Of a stretch of DNA of 64,000 nt, positions 51,947 through 61,976 are shown piece after piece. The notes beneath the pieces were generated by a model. The model saw only the letters and a list, made by a program, of their open reading frames with translations. It did no database searches and was not told the origin of the DNA. The position numbers were made by a program, and so were the translations under genes. Where the stretch lies: NCBI RefSeq assembly GCF_029542625.1, contig NZ_CP120733.1:992001-1056000 (forward strand). The letters are read 5' to 3'. Source of the stretch: Tepidibacter hydrothermalis (GTDB lineage: Bacteria; Bacillota; Clostridia; Peptostreptococcales; Peptostreptococcaceae). Numbering within the stretch: the stretch's first letter is position 1; each line of letters opens with the position of its first letter.

Positions 51947-54900
51947 CTAAACTATTATATTTTTCATACGCTTTAAAAGTTCTAAGTCATTTTCTAAATA
52001 ATGAGATGGATTTAAATTTAGATCGTAATTCATATTTTTACCATGATCTAGATATCTAGGTGCCTTTAATACCTCACCAAGGTGATTTAAAGTTAGTTTT
52101 CGCTTGTGTATTTTTTCGTATTCTTTTTCTATAGATTTTAGTATATCTATAGAGTTTTGGATACAAACTCTTGATAATTCGTATAAAGACGATTTAGATG
52201 CATTTTTTACAAAAGACAAAGAGGTATAAGGGAATAACATATTAATAGAAGGAATTAGATTTCTTTTAGGAGCAACTCCTCTCCATAGAGTATCTCCTCC
52301 TATAAATGGATACATTGCATTTTCATTAAACCATAGTCTTAGGTTTGGAATAAAATAAGCACAGTCTATAGCCCTATTTTGTATATCCATAAGTTCTTTA
52401 CCTCTACCTGATAATATACCAACTATAATTTTATTAACATTTACATTTTGCTCCTTTAATATAGGATCAATAGCTTTTATTCGATATCCTTTATTCAAAA
52501 TATCGTCTATAAGAATCACATTTTTATCAAATGATGCTATTGTTTTAATCTGACTTTGAAGGTCAAGGTAGTAAGGATATGAAGCAATAGTAAAATCGGT
52601 TAAGCTAGGATTGAATAATTTTTCTGTATGAAGAGATTTAGTAACAGTGTTTGGAACTACAATTCCTTTTAATAGGTTACCAAATGGAACACACATAGAA
52701 TCTCCAAGCTTTCTAGGTTTTGAGGTTATAGTAGGAACTTTATTTTCATTACATACCTTTTGTATTAAATTTTCATATAAAATTGTTTTATCAAAAGATA
52801 AAACAAGGTTTCCAGGATAAATAGAGCTGAGTGATTTTTGCAATTTTTTTCTGGATTTTAATATGGTTTTTTTTACATTATTGCTATCTACAAATGGAGC
52901 TTTTATAAAAGATTCAACATCCAATGTCAATACACAAGGATTTGTCATATTGACTATGTAAATAGGATCTAAATCTTCATCTGATACTTCTAAAAATCCT
53001 TGAAGTTTTAATGTTTCGTGAACGGATTTAGTCAAATTATCATTATTCTTGTATATAGCATAAGTATAGTCTCTTTTTATACAAAAAGATAAAACTTCTG
53101 TTATTAATATTTGTTCTAGATTTTTTATTTCATAGTCGTTTACACATGATATATAATCTACTACAACTGCTTTTCCTATTACATTTTGGCGTACGTATTC
53201 AGAGGTGGAGTGATTTTTAAACTCTTTATAAAGCATACTCCAATTTAGTTGATGGAATAAGCAAAATCCTAATAGTTTATTATTTTTACTAGAATCTTGT
53301 ATATACAAGATCTTGGTATTGCATGCTTTTAAATTATTATAAAGCTTTTTTATATTGTAATTATTTCCACCTGAAAACTCTAAATCTATTCTATTTATCA
53401 AATCTTCAGATATATCAGTGACTACATTTATATCTATAGATATAGTCTTCATAAGAGCTTTATATTGAGGTTCTCTTTGGTACAATCCTTTTTCATATAT
53501 ATACTTTTGTGAAAGAGGGTCTAAAAGCTCTGAAATATCTCTATCTTCATCTATATAGTCTCTTATTTGTGTAGAACTCACATCTTCGTATTGAGCAGGT
53601 AAATTAAGTAGTATAGCATTTTTTTCTAGTTTATCAATTTGAGACTTAAGTTTATTATCAAGATTAGTAGAATCTTTTATATTTCTTTTGAAAATAATAT
53701 GAGAAAAATTGTGTATAGAATAATCGGAAACAGTTTTTTTGTATGCTGATGCATTAAGTATTACATCGCTTCCTATTACTATAGAAATATCAGATTCAGG
53801 AAAACTGTCACTAAGTATTTTTAAATCCTTAGGATTAGAAATATTAATAGGTATATCTTCTGGATATAAGTAAATATTAGGCTCATTAGCTATAGACATA
53901 TCTATTATATTTCTTCTAAATAAATTAGGTTGAGCTTTTTTTGACCAAGAAAATTCATCTACAGAAAGATAAACTTCAAATCCTAAATTTTGAATAGCTT
54001 TAGCAATTTCCTTGTGACCAACAGAAAAAGGATCGAAGGTGCCTGGGAAGAAAGCTACTTTAGATGGAACATTTATAGAGATATCTTTCTTTGCAAATGT
54101 ATATTCATTTATGAATCTATATACTTGATTTAAGGTTGCTGCATTAGTAAAAAATACTATATCTTTTGATTCGATTGAATCTATTAAAACCAATAGTTTT
54201 TTAGCTATGAGTTTAAATATATTCTTCTTGCTTTCCATATTAAGTCTTTTAGATGCAAATATATGTCTTCCTATGACTTTGAATGAAGTCTGCTTAATAT
54301 GATAATCATAATGAGCAAGTCCATTGAGCAAAATTCCTAACATTTTTGTAAGTCTTTTGTTTGAGATATCTTCATTTTCAGAGAATCTATCTTTGTATTT
54401 AGGATAATTTTTTAAAGTGATTCCAACTGTTTCAAGAACTAATGATGCTATTTGGTTGTTTGATTGCTTTATTTTTTGAGTAAAATCATCTATAATTTCG
54501 TCTAGTTCAATTGGTTGCAGGTAAAGTATGATTTCACCTAAATAATCAGGTATATATTTACTAAATTGATATTTCTCTATTTCAAGAGATCTAAGGAGTT
54601 CTATTGAAATATCATTTCTTTCTTCAAGTGATAGGTAAGGCATTATTTTTATGATATTTTTCCCAGCAGTATTTCTAACGCTTTCTATACCGCTTACTTT
54701 TAAAAGGTTACAAAAGTGCATAGCAGTATAAGCCATATTGTTTAAATTTTTCACATTGTATTCAAATAATAAATCTATATTAATCTTTTTTATAATCCAA
54801 GGAGTTAAAGTTTTTAAATTGCTTAAAAATACACTTCCTATTTTGGATTCATCACTTAAATAGAATGATTTGTACTTGTTTAAAGTGGTAGTATTTAAAT

Positions 54901-56797
54901 TTAATTTAGTTGAAATTTTAAATTTTAAGAAATTTTCTGCTGATATTGTAGATTTGAATATGCTTTTTTCAAAGAATTCATTTATATTTTTGTTTGAATT
55001 AAAATTATTATTTTCTTTATTTAAAATTATATAGATTATATTTAAAGCGGATATTCTTATATTATCATTGTCACTGTTTAAAGCGGATAATATATAATCT
55101 ATAAGTACAAAATCATCATTTGTTATAGGGATATATTTTATTGCATTTATTAGATAAAGCTTAATACTGTTATTTTTATTGAAGTATTTTTTATAATAAC
55201 TAAATACTATCCTTTTATAGGTCTTGATTTGAGACTCATTACAATTTTTAAATAATGAAGAAAACATAACTGATATATTATATCCTATCCATTTTTTATG
55301 AATTTCTATTATTTTATGGTCTGGATTTATAAATAAGTTTAGGTAATCACATAAAAGAGAATAGCTAGTAGTAAGAGGGTTATTCAATTTAACATCATTA
55401 GGTATTTCTTTTCTGTAATTTTCATCGAATACTGCTATTAAATTACCTATTAAATATGCACATTGCTTTCTTATATCCTCATCAGGATGAACTAAATTTT
55501 CATATAAAAATTTTAACATAACTATTTTTTGGTTTTGAGTTAAATAGGTTGAATATTCATCAAAAACTTGAAGATATTTTCTTATATTGTCTCCATCATT
55601 CTCGCTTCTAGCAAGTTCTAATATGTAATTAAGAGAATATTCATTTCTAAGTTTGTGCATCAAATTTATATTGTGATGAACTGATAAATATTTTATGTTA
55701 TCTATTATTTTATTTCCAGTTATTAAAGAGTAGTATGGTGTTTTTATTTTATCTAAATTTAAGTCAGAATATCCTAAATCCACACCTATATGAATTAGAT
55801 AATTCTCAAAATCTTTAAGTTTTGCATAGACTTTTGAATATCTTTTTTTCTTTAAGTCATCTACATTATCAAGTTTTTGAAGTATAATATTAAAAGATTC
55901 GTTTAAGCTAAATATACTCATCTGAGAATTATCATTGTTTTTAACACGAAAATCACAGTATATAAGTATTAAAGATTCTATAGAAAGATTTTCAAGCTCT
56001 AGATCCCAAACAGAGTGATTGAGAGCTATATGACCAATGTATGTTATGTGATGTTTTTTAAACCATTTATCAGTATAATAATAATGTAGATAAGGAACAC
56101 GTTTTGATTCACTTTTTTTACATCCGAATTTTCCTAGATCATGACCAGCAGCACTTCCAGAAACTCTTCCTAAGTCTATAGGAATTCCCAAGTTTTTAAT
56201 TTGTCGTGCTATACCAAGTGCTAGATGATGTACTCCACATATGTGATCTAGTGTATTGTGATTTAGAATTTCTTGATTTAGCTTCATCATTTCATATATG
56301 TATTCGTTATTGAAATATCTTAAAAAACGGGTATATTCTGATTTTGCATCAAGTGAATCAATTTCGTTCTTATCTAAAAAATTTAGAGGATATTGTATAT
56401 AAAAACTTGAAGTATTAAATGTCTTTTCGTATTTACAAAATACTCTAATAATTTCTATATATATATTACAAGCAAGTTTTATAGGTTCGCAAATGTCTGC
56501 TGGATCTATTTCTACAGAGTCTGGAAATGATTTGTATAAAATCATATTGTAGGTGTAGCTTAGCCAATCAGATTTACTTAAATTGGGGTGGATATTGTCT
56601 AATATATTTTGGCAAAGGTTTAATATAGATTTACATGTATAGTCTCGGTTTTTTATCATATTATTTATATTTGCTATAAACAAATAATTATCTATATTAT
56701 TTTTTAAAAATAAACGTGAAATCTTGTCAGAAAGATCTAGATTTAATACAGAATCTAGTATTTCTTTATGTATATCTATTACAATATCTTTTTGCAT
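51947..56797 (-). CDS. 1616-aa HD / HEAT / nucleotidyltransferase / phosphoribosyltransferase fusion
   Basis: A very large multidomain protein. In order: an HD phosphohydrolase-type domain (DHICGVHHL near 183, AGHDLGKFG near 215); a long helical, HEAT-like region (about 370-900); a NadD/cytidylyltransferase domain with GTFDPFSVGH near 917 and SSTQIRDYI near 1069; an acyltransferase-like alpha/beta stretch (about 1100-1260); and a type I phosphoribosyltransferase with VILIDDILNKGYR near 1430. The combination suggests synthesis or salvage of a nucleotide-type cofactor, with the HD domain removing phosphates. ATG 56797 follows GGAGGTG; a longer frame to 56818 would include that site. It is first in an operon with an LDH-like enzyme and a flavodoxin-fold reductase. 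Confidence 0.8.
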   Translation of the reverse strand: MQKDIVIDIHKEILDSVLNLDLSDKISRLFLKNNIDNYLFIANINNMIKNRDYTCKSILNLCQNILDNIHPNLSKSDWLSYTYNMILYKSFPDSVEIDPADICEPIKLACNIYIEIIRVFCKYEKTFNTSSFYIQYPLNFLDKNEIDSLDAKSEYTRFLRYFNNEYIYEMMKLNQEILNHNTLDHICGVHHLALGIARQIKNLGIPIDLGRVSGSAAGHDLGKFGCKKSESKRVPYLHYYYTDKWFKKHHITYIGHIALNHSVWDLELENLSIESLILIYCDFRVKNNDNSQMSIFSLNESFNIILQKLDNVDDLKKKRYSKVYAKLKDFENYLIHIGVDLGYSDLNLDKIKTPYYSLITGNKIIDNIKYLSVHHNINLMHKLRNEYSLNYILELARSENDGDNIRKYLQVFDEYSTYLTQNQKIVMLKFLYENLVHPDEDIRKQCAYLIGNLIAVFDENYRKEIPNDVKLNNPLTTSYSLLCDYLNLFINPDHKIIEIHKKWIGYNISVMFSSLFKNCNESQIKTYKRIVFSYYKKYFNKNNSIKLYLINAIKYIPITNDDFVLIDYILSALNSDNDNIRISALNIIYIILNKENNNFNSNKNINEFFEKSIFKSTISAENFLKFKISTKLNLNTTTLNKYKSFYLSDESKIGSVFLSNLKTLTPWIIKKINIDLLFEYNVKNLNNMAYTAMHFCNLLKVSGIESVRNTAGKNIIKIMPYLSLEERNDISIELLRSLEIEKYQFSKYIPDYLGEIILYLQPIELDEIIDDFTQKIKQSNNQIASLVLETVGITLKNYPKYKDRFSENEDISNKRLTKMLGILLNGLAHYDYHIKQTSFKVIGRHIFASKRLNMESKKNIFKLIAKKLLVLIDSIESKDIVFFTNAATLNQVYRFINEYTFAKKDISINVPSKVAFFPGTFDPFSVGHKEIAKAIQNLGFEVYLSVDEFSWSKKAQPNLFRRNIIDMSIANEPNIYLYPEDIPINISNPKDLKILSDSFPESDISIVIGSDVILNASAYKKTVSDYSIHNFSHIIFKRNIKDSTNLDNKLKSQIDKLEKNAILLNLPAQYEDVSSTQIRDYIDEDRDISELLDPLSQKYIYEKGLYQREPQYKALMKTISIDINVVTDISEDLINRIDLEFSGGNNYNIKKLYNNLKACNTKILYIQDSSKNNKLLGFCLFHQLNWSMLYKEFKNHSTSEYVRQNVIGKAVVVDYISCVNDYEIKNLEQILITEVLSFCIKRDYTYAIYKNNDNLTKSVHETLKLQGFLEVSDEDLDPIYIVNMTNPCVLTLDVESFIKAPFVDSNNVKKTILKSRKKLQKSLSSIYPGNLVLSFDKTILYENLIQKVCNENKVPTITSKPRKLGDSMCVPFGNLLKGIVVPNTVTKSLHTEKLFNPSLTDFTIASYPYYLDLQSQIKTIASFDKNVILIDDILNKGYRIKAIDPILKEQNVNVNKIIVGILSGRGKELMDIQNRAIDCAYFIPNLRLWFNENAMYPFIGGDTLWRGVAPKRNLIPSINMLFPYTSLSFVKNASKSSLYELSRVCIQNSIDILKSIEKEYEKIHKRKLTLNHLGEVLKAPRYLDHGKNMNYDLNLNPSHYLENDLELLKRMKNIIV

Positions 56798-57251
56798 CAA
56801 TAAAACACCTCCATACAATAAAAAAGTTCTTCTTTAAAAAAATTTTAAGTGTAAACTTTTTTGAAACTCATAAAGGAAATTATATTTATACACAGTTTGA
56901 AGATGATTATAATTTCCTATTCGTTATAAAAAAATTTAATACATAGGATTATACCAATTTTAGTATTTTAGATAATTATACTATGTATTATTGACTCTAA
57001 ATATAGTTAAATTCATATAATTTAAATTATATATACAAAAATTCCCTGAGTGCCAACGCATAGCTAATGTCGCCAATGAGTTCTAACAGGCTTGGATGCT
57101 CAAAAAAAGTTGTTAATTTAGTTCTTTAATCAATGCAATACTATAGATTGGAAATTATATAATTTTATTAAAGATAGAATTATAATCTTGACACGAACAT
57201 AGGTTTTGTGTAGTGTAAAATAGGAAATTAAAATAGAAGGTGGTAATATAT
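56798..57251. other. Divergent intergenic region with a dispersed repeat
   Basis: It holds the promoters of the minus-strand fusion-protein operon and of the plus-strand topoisomerase operon, plus one copy of the 65-bp dispersed repeat (57037-57104). A TTGACA sequence near 57188 could be the -35 of the topoisomerase promoter. No gene is seen. Confidence 0.55.
57037..57104 (-). repeat. Dispersed 65-bp repeat, copy 1
   Basis: About 68 bp that match the reverse complement of 61909-61976 at roughly three quarters of positions, including ATGTCGCCAA and the flanking AAAAATTC and GCTCAAA ends. The two copies bracket the topoisomerase and hemerythrin genes in opposite orientations. Confidence 0.72.
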
Positions 57252-59222
57252 ATGAACAAAAACAACGATTATGGAAATAATAGTATATCATCTCTTAAGG
57301 GGGCAGACAGAGTTAGATTAAGACCTAGTGTAATATTTGGCTCTGATGGTATTGAAGGATGTAAGCACTCTGTATTTGAAATATTATCAAATTCTATAGA
57401 TGAGGCAAGAGAAGGCTTTGGAAATATAATTGAAATAACAAGATGTATTGATAATTCTATAATGATAAAAGATAGAGGAAGAGGAATACCTCTTGATTAT
57501 AATGAAAAAGAAGATAGATATAACTGGGAACTAGTATTTTGTGAATTATATGCGGGTGGTAAGTATAAGAATAATTCGGGTGAAAATTATGAATTTAGTT
57601 TAGGGCTTAATGGACTAGGAAGTTGTGCTACTCAATATAGTTCAGAATATATGGATGTTACGGTTTATAGAGATGGGTATAAGTATGACCTTCATTTTGA
57701 AAAAGGTGAAAATATAGGTGGTCTTAAAAAAGAAAAGTGTGATTATGAACATACTGGAACTATAATAAAGTGGAAGCCTGACATAGAGGTGTTCACTGAT
57801 ATAAAAATAGATATAGACTATTATAACGATATAATTAAAAAACAAGCTATAGTAAATTCAAATATTAAATTTAATATTTATGATGAAGAAACCGGTAATA
57901 ATTACGATTATTGTTATGAAAATGGTATTTTAGATTACATAGATGAGGTAAACAATTCAAAAGGATTTACTGGTGTACAATTATATGAAGATGAAAGACG
58001 TGGTAGAGATAGAGAGGACAAGCCAGAGTATAAACTTAAAGTACAGGTAGGATTTTGTTTTAATAATGAAATTAATTTAATTGAATACTATCATAACTCT
58101 AGTTTCTTAGAATATGGAGGATCTCCTGATAAGGCCGTTAAGAATGCATTTATATATATGATAGATAAGTACTTAAAAGAGAATAACAAATATAATAAAG
58201 GTGAGAAAAAGATAAGCTTTATAGATATATCGGATAGTTTAATATTAGTTACAAATTCGTTTTCTACAATAACAAGTTATGAAAACCAAACTAAAAAATC
58301 TATAACTAACAAATTTATACAAGAGTCTATAACTGACTTATTAAAAGAAAAATTAGAGATATATTTTATAGAGAATAAATTAGAAGCAAATAAAATATGT
58401 GAACAAATTCTGGTTAATAAAAGAAGTAGAGAAAGAGCTGAAAAAACTAGAATAAATATTAAGAAGCAGTTAGGTGGAAATATAGATATAAAAAATAGAG
58501 TAAAAAAGTTTGTTGATTGTAGAACTAAGGATATTAGTAAGAGAGAATTATTTATAGTTGAGGGAGATTCTGCACTTGGTTCTTGTAAAATGGGAAGAAA
58601 TGCAGAATTTCAAGCTATAATACCTGTTAGAGGTAAGATACTTAACTGCCTTAAAGCTGATTATGATAAAATATTTAAAAGTGATATAATAACAGATTTA
58701 TTAAAGGTCCTTGGATGCGGTGTTCAAATAGAATCTAAGCACAATAAGGAATTGAATACTTTTGATATGAACAATTTAAATTGGGATAAGATAATAATAT
58801 GTACCGATGCAGATGTAGATGGATTCCAGATTAGAACGCTTATACTTACAATGCTTTACAGATTGGTACCTATGTTAATAGAACAAGGAAAGGTATATAT
58901 TGCCGAATCGCCATTGTTTGAAATAAATACATCTAGAAAAACTTATTTTGCTTATAATGAAAAAGAAAAAAATAATATATTATCTAAGATAAAGGGAAAA
59001 TATACTATACAAAGGTCAAAGGGTCTTGGTGAGAATGAACCTGAGATGATGTGGCAAACTACTATGAATCCTGAAAGTAGAAGACTTATTCAAGTGCTTC
59101 CTGAAGATGTTGATAAAACACAATTTGTATTTGATATGTTACTAGGGGACGATATCAAAGAAAGAAAAAGATTCATAGCTGAGAATGGGCATAATTATAT
59201 CGATGTGACAGATGTTAGTTAA
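57252..59222 (+). CDS. parE: Type IIA DNA topoisomerase subunit B (ParE/GyrB-like)
   Basis: A 656-aa B subunit. The GHKL ATPase domain has EILSNSIDEAREG, DRGRGIPLD and a GLNGLGSCATQY loop in place of the more common GLHGVGAS. The Toprim domain has IVEGDSALGSC and CTDADVDGFQIRTLIL, with the PVRGKILN segment between, followed by the ParE-type C-terminal end (SKGLGENEPEMMWQTTMNPESR). ATG 57252 is used because AAGGTGG lies 9 nt upstream. It is 15 nt before the A subunit. The ATP-site variations indicate a divergent lineage; naming as topoisomerase IV rather than a second gyrase is inferred, chiefly from the short A subunit. Confidence 0.88.
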   Translation: MNKNNDYGNNSISSLKGADRVRLRPSVIFGSDGIEGCKHSVFEILSNSIDEAREGFGNIIEITRCIDNSIMIKDRGRGIPLDYNEKEDRYNWELVFCELYAGGKYKNNSGENYEFSLGLNGLGSCATQYSSEYMDVTVYRDGYKYDLHFEKGENIGGLKKEKCDYEHTGTIIKWKPDIEVFTDIKIDIDYYNDIIKKQAIVNSNIKFNIYDEETGNNYDYCYENGILDYIDEVNNSKGFTGVQLYEDERRGRDREDKPEYKLKVQVGFCFNNEINLIEYYHNSSFLEYGGSPDKAVKNAFIYMIDKYLKENNKYNKGEKKISFIDISDSLILVTNSFSTITSYENQTKKSITNKFIQESITDLLKEKLEIYFIENKLEANKICEQILVNKRSRERAEKTRINIKKQLGGNIDIKNRVKKFVDCRTKDISKRELFIVEGDSALGSCKMGRNAEFQAIIPVRGKILNCLKADYDKIFKSDIITDLLKVLGCGVQIESKHNKELNTFDMNNLNWDKIIICTDADVDGFQIRTLILTMLYRLVPMLIEQGKVYIAESPLFEINTSRKTYFAYNEKEKNNILSKIKGKYTIQRSKGLGENEPEMMWQTTMNPESRRLIQVLPEDVDKTQFVFDMLLGDDIKERKRFIAENGHNYIDVTDVS

Positions 59223-59237
59223 GGGGAGTGAAGATTT

Positions 59238-61310
59238 ATGATTGAAAATATAGACAAACAAAATATTACCAAAACACTGGAAGAAAATTATATGCCGTAT
59301 GCTATGAGTGTAATAGTATCAAGAGCTATTCCTGAAATAGATGGGTTTAAACCTAGTCATAGAAAGTTATTATATACTATGTATAAAATGGGGCTTTTAA
59401 ATTCAAATAAAACAAAGTCGGCAAATGTTGTTGGACAAACTATGAAGTTAAATCCTCATGGAGATATGGCTATATATGAGACGTTAGTTAGGCTTACAAG
59501 AGGAAATGATTCCCTACTTCATGCATTTATAGATTCTAAAGGAAACTTTGGTAAAAAATATTCTAAGGATATGAGCTTTGCGGCACCTAGATATACAGAG
59601 GTAAAATTAGATGATATATGCAAAGAAATTTTTAAGGATATAGATAAAAATACTGTAAAATTTGTAGATAATTATGATGGAACTTTAAAGGAACCCTTAC
59701 TTTTACCTACAACATATCCTAATGTACTTGTAAATGCAAATCAAGGTATAGCAGTTGGAATGTCTAGTAGTATATGTAGTTTTAACTTGGAAGAAGTATG
59801 TACTGCTACTATTAATTATATTAAAGATGAAGATGTGGATATAAGTGATTATATAAAGGCTCCAGACTTCTCAACTGGTGGATATATAATATATTCAAAA
59901 GAGCAAATGAGAAAGATATATGAAACAGGAAAAGGGAGCTTTAAGTTAAGAGCTAAGTATAGATATGATAAAAAAAATAATTGTATAGAAATATATGAAA
60001 TTCCGTATACAACTAATATAGAGACTATAATAGATAAGATAATAGATCTTGTTAAGGATAATAAAATTAAAGAAATATCAGATGTTAGAGATGAAACGGA
60101 TTTAAGTGGTCTTAAGGTAACTTTGGACTTAAAAAGAAATACTGATGTAGACTTAATTATGCATAAACTTTATAAGATGACTACTCTTGAAGATAGTTTT
60201 TCTTGCAATTTTAATATGTTAATAAATGGACAACCACAGGTATTAGGCGTAAAGTCGGTTTTAAGAGAATGGGTTGATTTTAGAGTTAATTGCATAAAAG
60301 GATATCTACAATACGATATAGAGAAAAAGACAGATAGATTACATCTTCTTTTAGGTCTTGAAAAGATTCTTCTTGATATAGATAAAGCTATTGATATAAT
60401 TAGAAATACTAAAGAGGATAAAGAAGTTATACCTAATTTGATGAAAGGTTTTAATATAGATGAAATTCAGGCGGAATATATAGCTGAGATAAAGCTTAGA
60501 AATTTAAATAAAGAATATATATTAAAGCAGTTAAATAATATAAAAACTTTACAGTCTGATTTAAAAAATCTTAATGAAACAATTAAAAGTGAGAAAAAAA
60601 TAAAGAACATAATAATAAAAGAATTAAAAGAGGTTTCTAAAAAATATAAAAAACCTAGAAAAACTGAAATAATAAGTAATGAAGATATAAAAGAGATAAA
60701 AGAAGAGCATTTAATAAATGATTATAATGTTAAGTTGTTTTTAACTAATGAAAACTACTTTAAAAAAATATCTCTTGCCTCTCTTAGATCTTTTTCAGAG
60801 CAAAAACTTAAAGATGAAGATTTTATGATACAAGAAATAGATGCTAATAATAAGGATGAGATTCTACTGTTTTCAGATAAACAGAATTTATATAAATTAA
60901 AAGTTTATGAAGTTGCTGATTGCAAAGCTAGTTCTCTAGGTGAGTATTTAACTAATATATTAAAGTTAAAAGAAGATGAAAATATTATATATATGTGTCT
61001 TTCTAATAATTATGAAGGGTATATGCTTTATTGTTTTAAGGATGCAAAGATAGCTAAAACTCATATTGAGAACTATAAAACTAAAACTAATAGAAGAAAG
61101 CTTGTGAAGGCTTATTCTGATAAATCAGAACTAGTTCGCATGCTTTATATAAGAAATGATGTGGATTTAGAACTTTATAAAAATAATAAAAAATTCTCTA
61201 CTATAAATACCAAGGATATAGAGATTCAATCTACTAAAAATTCTAAAGGTATAGAAGTTCTAAAACTTGGAAAAAGAAGTCATATGACTGATGTTAAAAT
61301 ATTAGATTAA
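59238..61310 (+). CDS. parC: Type IIA DNA topoisomerase subunit A (ParC/GyrA-like)
   Basis: A 690-aa A subunit. The winged-helix core has YAMSVIVSRAIPEIDGFKPSHRK, the catalytic tyrosine Y119 in APRYTEVKL, and PTTYPNVLVNANQGIAVGMS. The quinolone-determining stretch reads PHGDMAIYETLVRL: Met77 and Glu81 stand at the positions of Ser83 and Asp87 in E. coli GyrA. The C-terminal domain is short and poorly conserved, and I do not see a GyrA-box, in line with a decatenase-like enzyme. RBS AAGGGGAG precedes ATG 59238. It is cotranscribed with the B subunit. Confidence 0.88.
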   Translation: MIENIDKQNITKTLEENYMPYAMSVIVSRAIPEIDGFKPSHRKLLYTMYKMGLLNSNKTKSANVVGQTMKLNPHGDMAIYETLVRLTRGNDSLLHAFIDSKGNFGKKYSKDMSFAAPRYTEVKLDDICKEIFKDIDKNTVKFVDNYDGTLKEPLLLPTTYPNVLVNANQGIAVGMSSSICSFNLEEVCTATINYIKDEDVDISDYIKAPDFSTGGYIIYSKEQMRKIYETGKGSFKLRAKYRYDKKNNCIEIYEIPYTTNIETIIDKIIDLVKDNKIKEISDVRDETDLSGLKVTLDLKRNTDVDLIMHKLYKMTTLEDSFSCNFNMLINGQPQVLGVKSVLREWVDFRVNCIKGYLQYDIEKKTDRLHLLLGLEKILLDIDKAIDIIRNTKEDKEVIPNLMKGFNIDEIQAEYIAEIKLRNLNKEYILKQLNNIKTLQSDLKNLNETIKSEKKIKNIIIKELKEVSKKYKKPRKTEIISNEDIKEIKEEHLINDYNVKLFLTNENYFKKISLASLRSFSEQKLKDEDFMIQEIDANNKDEILLFSDKQNLYKLKVYEVADCKASSLGEYLTNILKLKEDENIIYMCLSNNYEGYMLYCFKDAKIAKTHIENYKTKTNRRKLVKAYSDKSELVRMLYIRNDVDLELYKNNKKFSTINTKDIEIQSTKNSKGIEVLKLGKRSHMTDVKILD

Positions 61311-61399
61311 AAAATATCCCAAGTAACCTATGTTACCTACAAAGAAAGGTTCAGTTGTTATAATTTACATATAAAATAACAATTAAGGGGATGGAGAAT

Positions 61400-61807
61400 A
61401 TGGCTAGTATGACAAATTTGAAAAGACAACATGTTGAAATTATAAATACTATAAAAATTATAGATAAACTTATGAAAAATAATGATTTTGAAAAGGACTC
61501 AAATGATATAGCTAAGAGTATAAGTATACTTGCAGGTAAGTTAAAAATACATTTAGATACTGAAGATAAATTTTTATATCCTAAGTTAGCAAAACACGAT
61601 AATATTAGTGTGAGAAATAAAGCTAATAAATATATAGATGAGATGGGAAGTATATGTGAGGTATTTACAGACTACAAAAACAAATTTAATACTAAAAGTA
61701 AGATTATGAATAGCTTGGATGAATTTAAAAAAGAATCTAAGTATATATTTGATACCATAAAAAAGAGAATATCTAAAGAGGATATAGACTTATATCCTTT
61801 ATTATAA
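61400..61807 (+). CDS. Hemerythrin-like domain protein
   Basis: A 135-aa four-helix protein with the hemerythrin-like metal-ligand pattern: LKRQHVEI near residue 7-14, KIHLDTEDKFLYPKLAKH near 52-68 (H-x3-E) and a C-terminal EDIDLYPLL. It may bind a di-iron centre and sense oxygen, NO or iron. ATG 61400 is chosen because AAGGGG lies 9 nt upstream; ATG 61391 is almost against that site. It lies 89 nt after the topoisomerase operon, possibly with its own promoter. Confidence 0.8.
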   Translation: MASMTNLKRQHVEIINTIKIIDKLMKNNDFEKDSNDIAKSISILAGKLKIHLDTEDKFLYPKLAKHDNISVRNKANKYIDEMGSICEVFTDYKNKFNTKSKIMNSLDEFKKESKYIFDTIKKRISKEDIDLYPLL

Positions 61808-61840
61808 AAAAATACGCCATGGATATGGCGTATTTTTTTA
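61807..61840 (+). terminator. Terminator after the hemerythrin gene
   Basis: AAAAAATACGCCAT pairs with ATGGCGTATTTTTT around a 2 to 4-nt loop; a T-run follows. Confidence 0.9.
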
Positions 61841-61908
61841 TTTCTAAGGAAACTATATGATTTTGAATCTAATAGATAACATTTATTAAAAATCTATAAT
61901 TTCAACTA

Positions 61909-61976
61909 TTTTGAGCAACGGAGCCCGTAGGACTCGTTGGCGACATGAGCCATGCGTTAGCATGAAGCGAATTTTT
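61909..61976 (+). repeat. Dispersed 65-bp repeat, copy 2
   Basis: Inverted relative to 57037-57104. It contains TTGGCGACAT and CATGCGTTAGCATG, and touches the stop codon of the minus-strand chemoreceptor-like gene. Its GC content is well above the local background. Confidence 0.72.

Noticed and set aside
57252-61310. Topoisomerase pair as part of a mobile element
   Set aside because: The inverted 65-bp repeats on both sides suggested a composite unit, but there is no transposase or integrase and the repeats look like a dispersed intergenic family.
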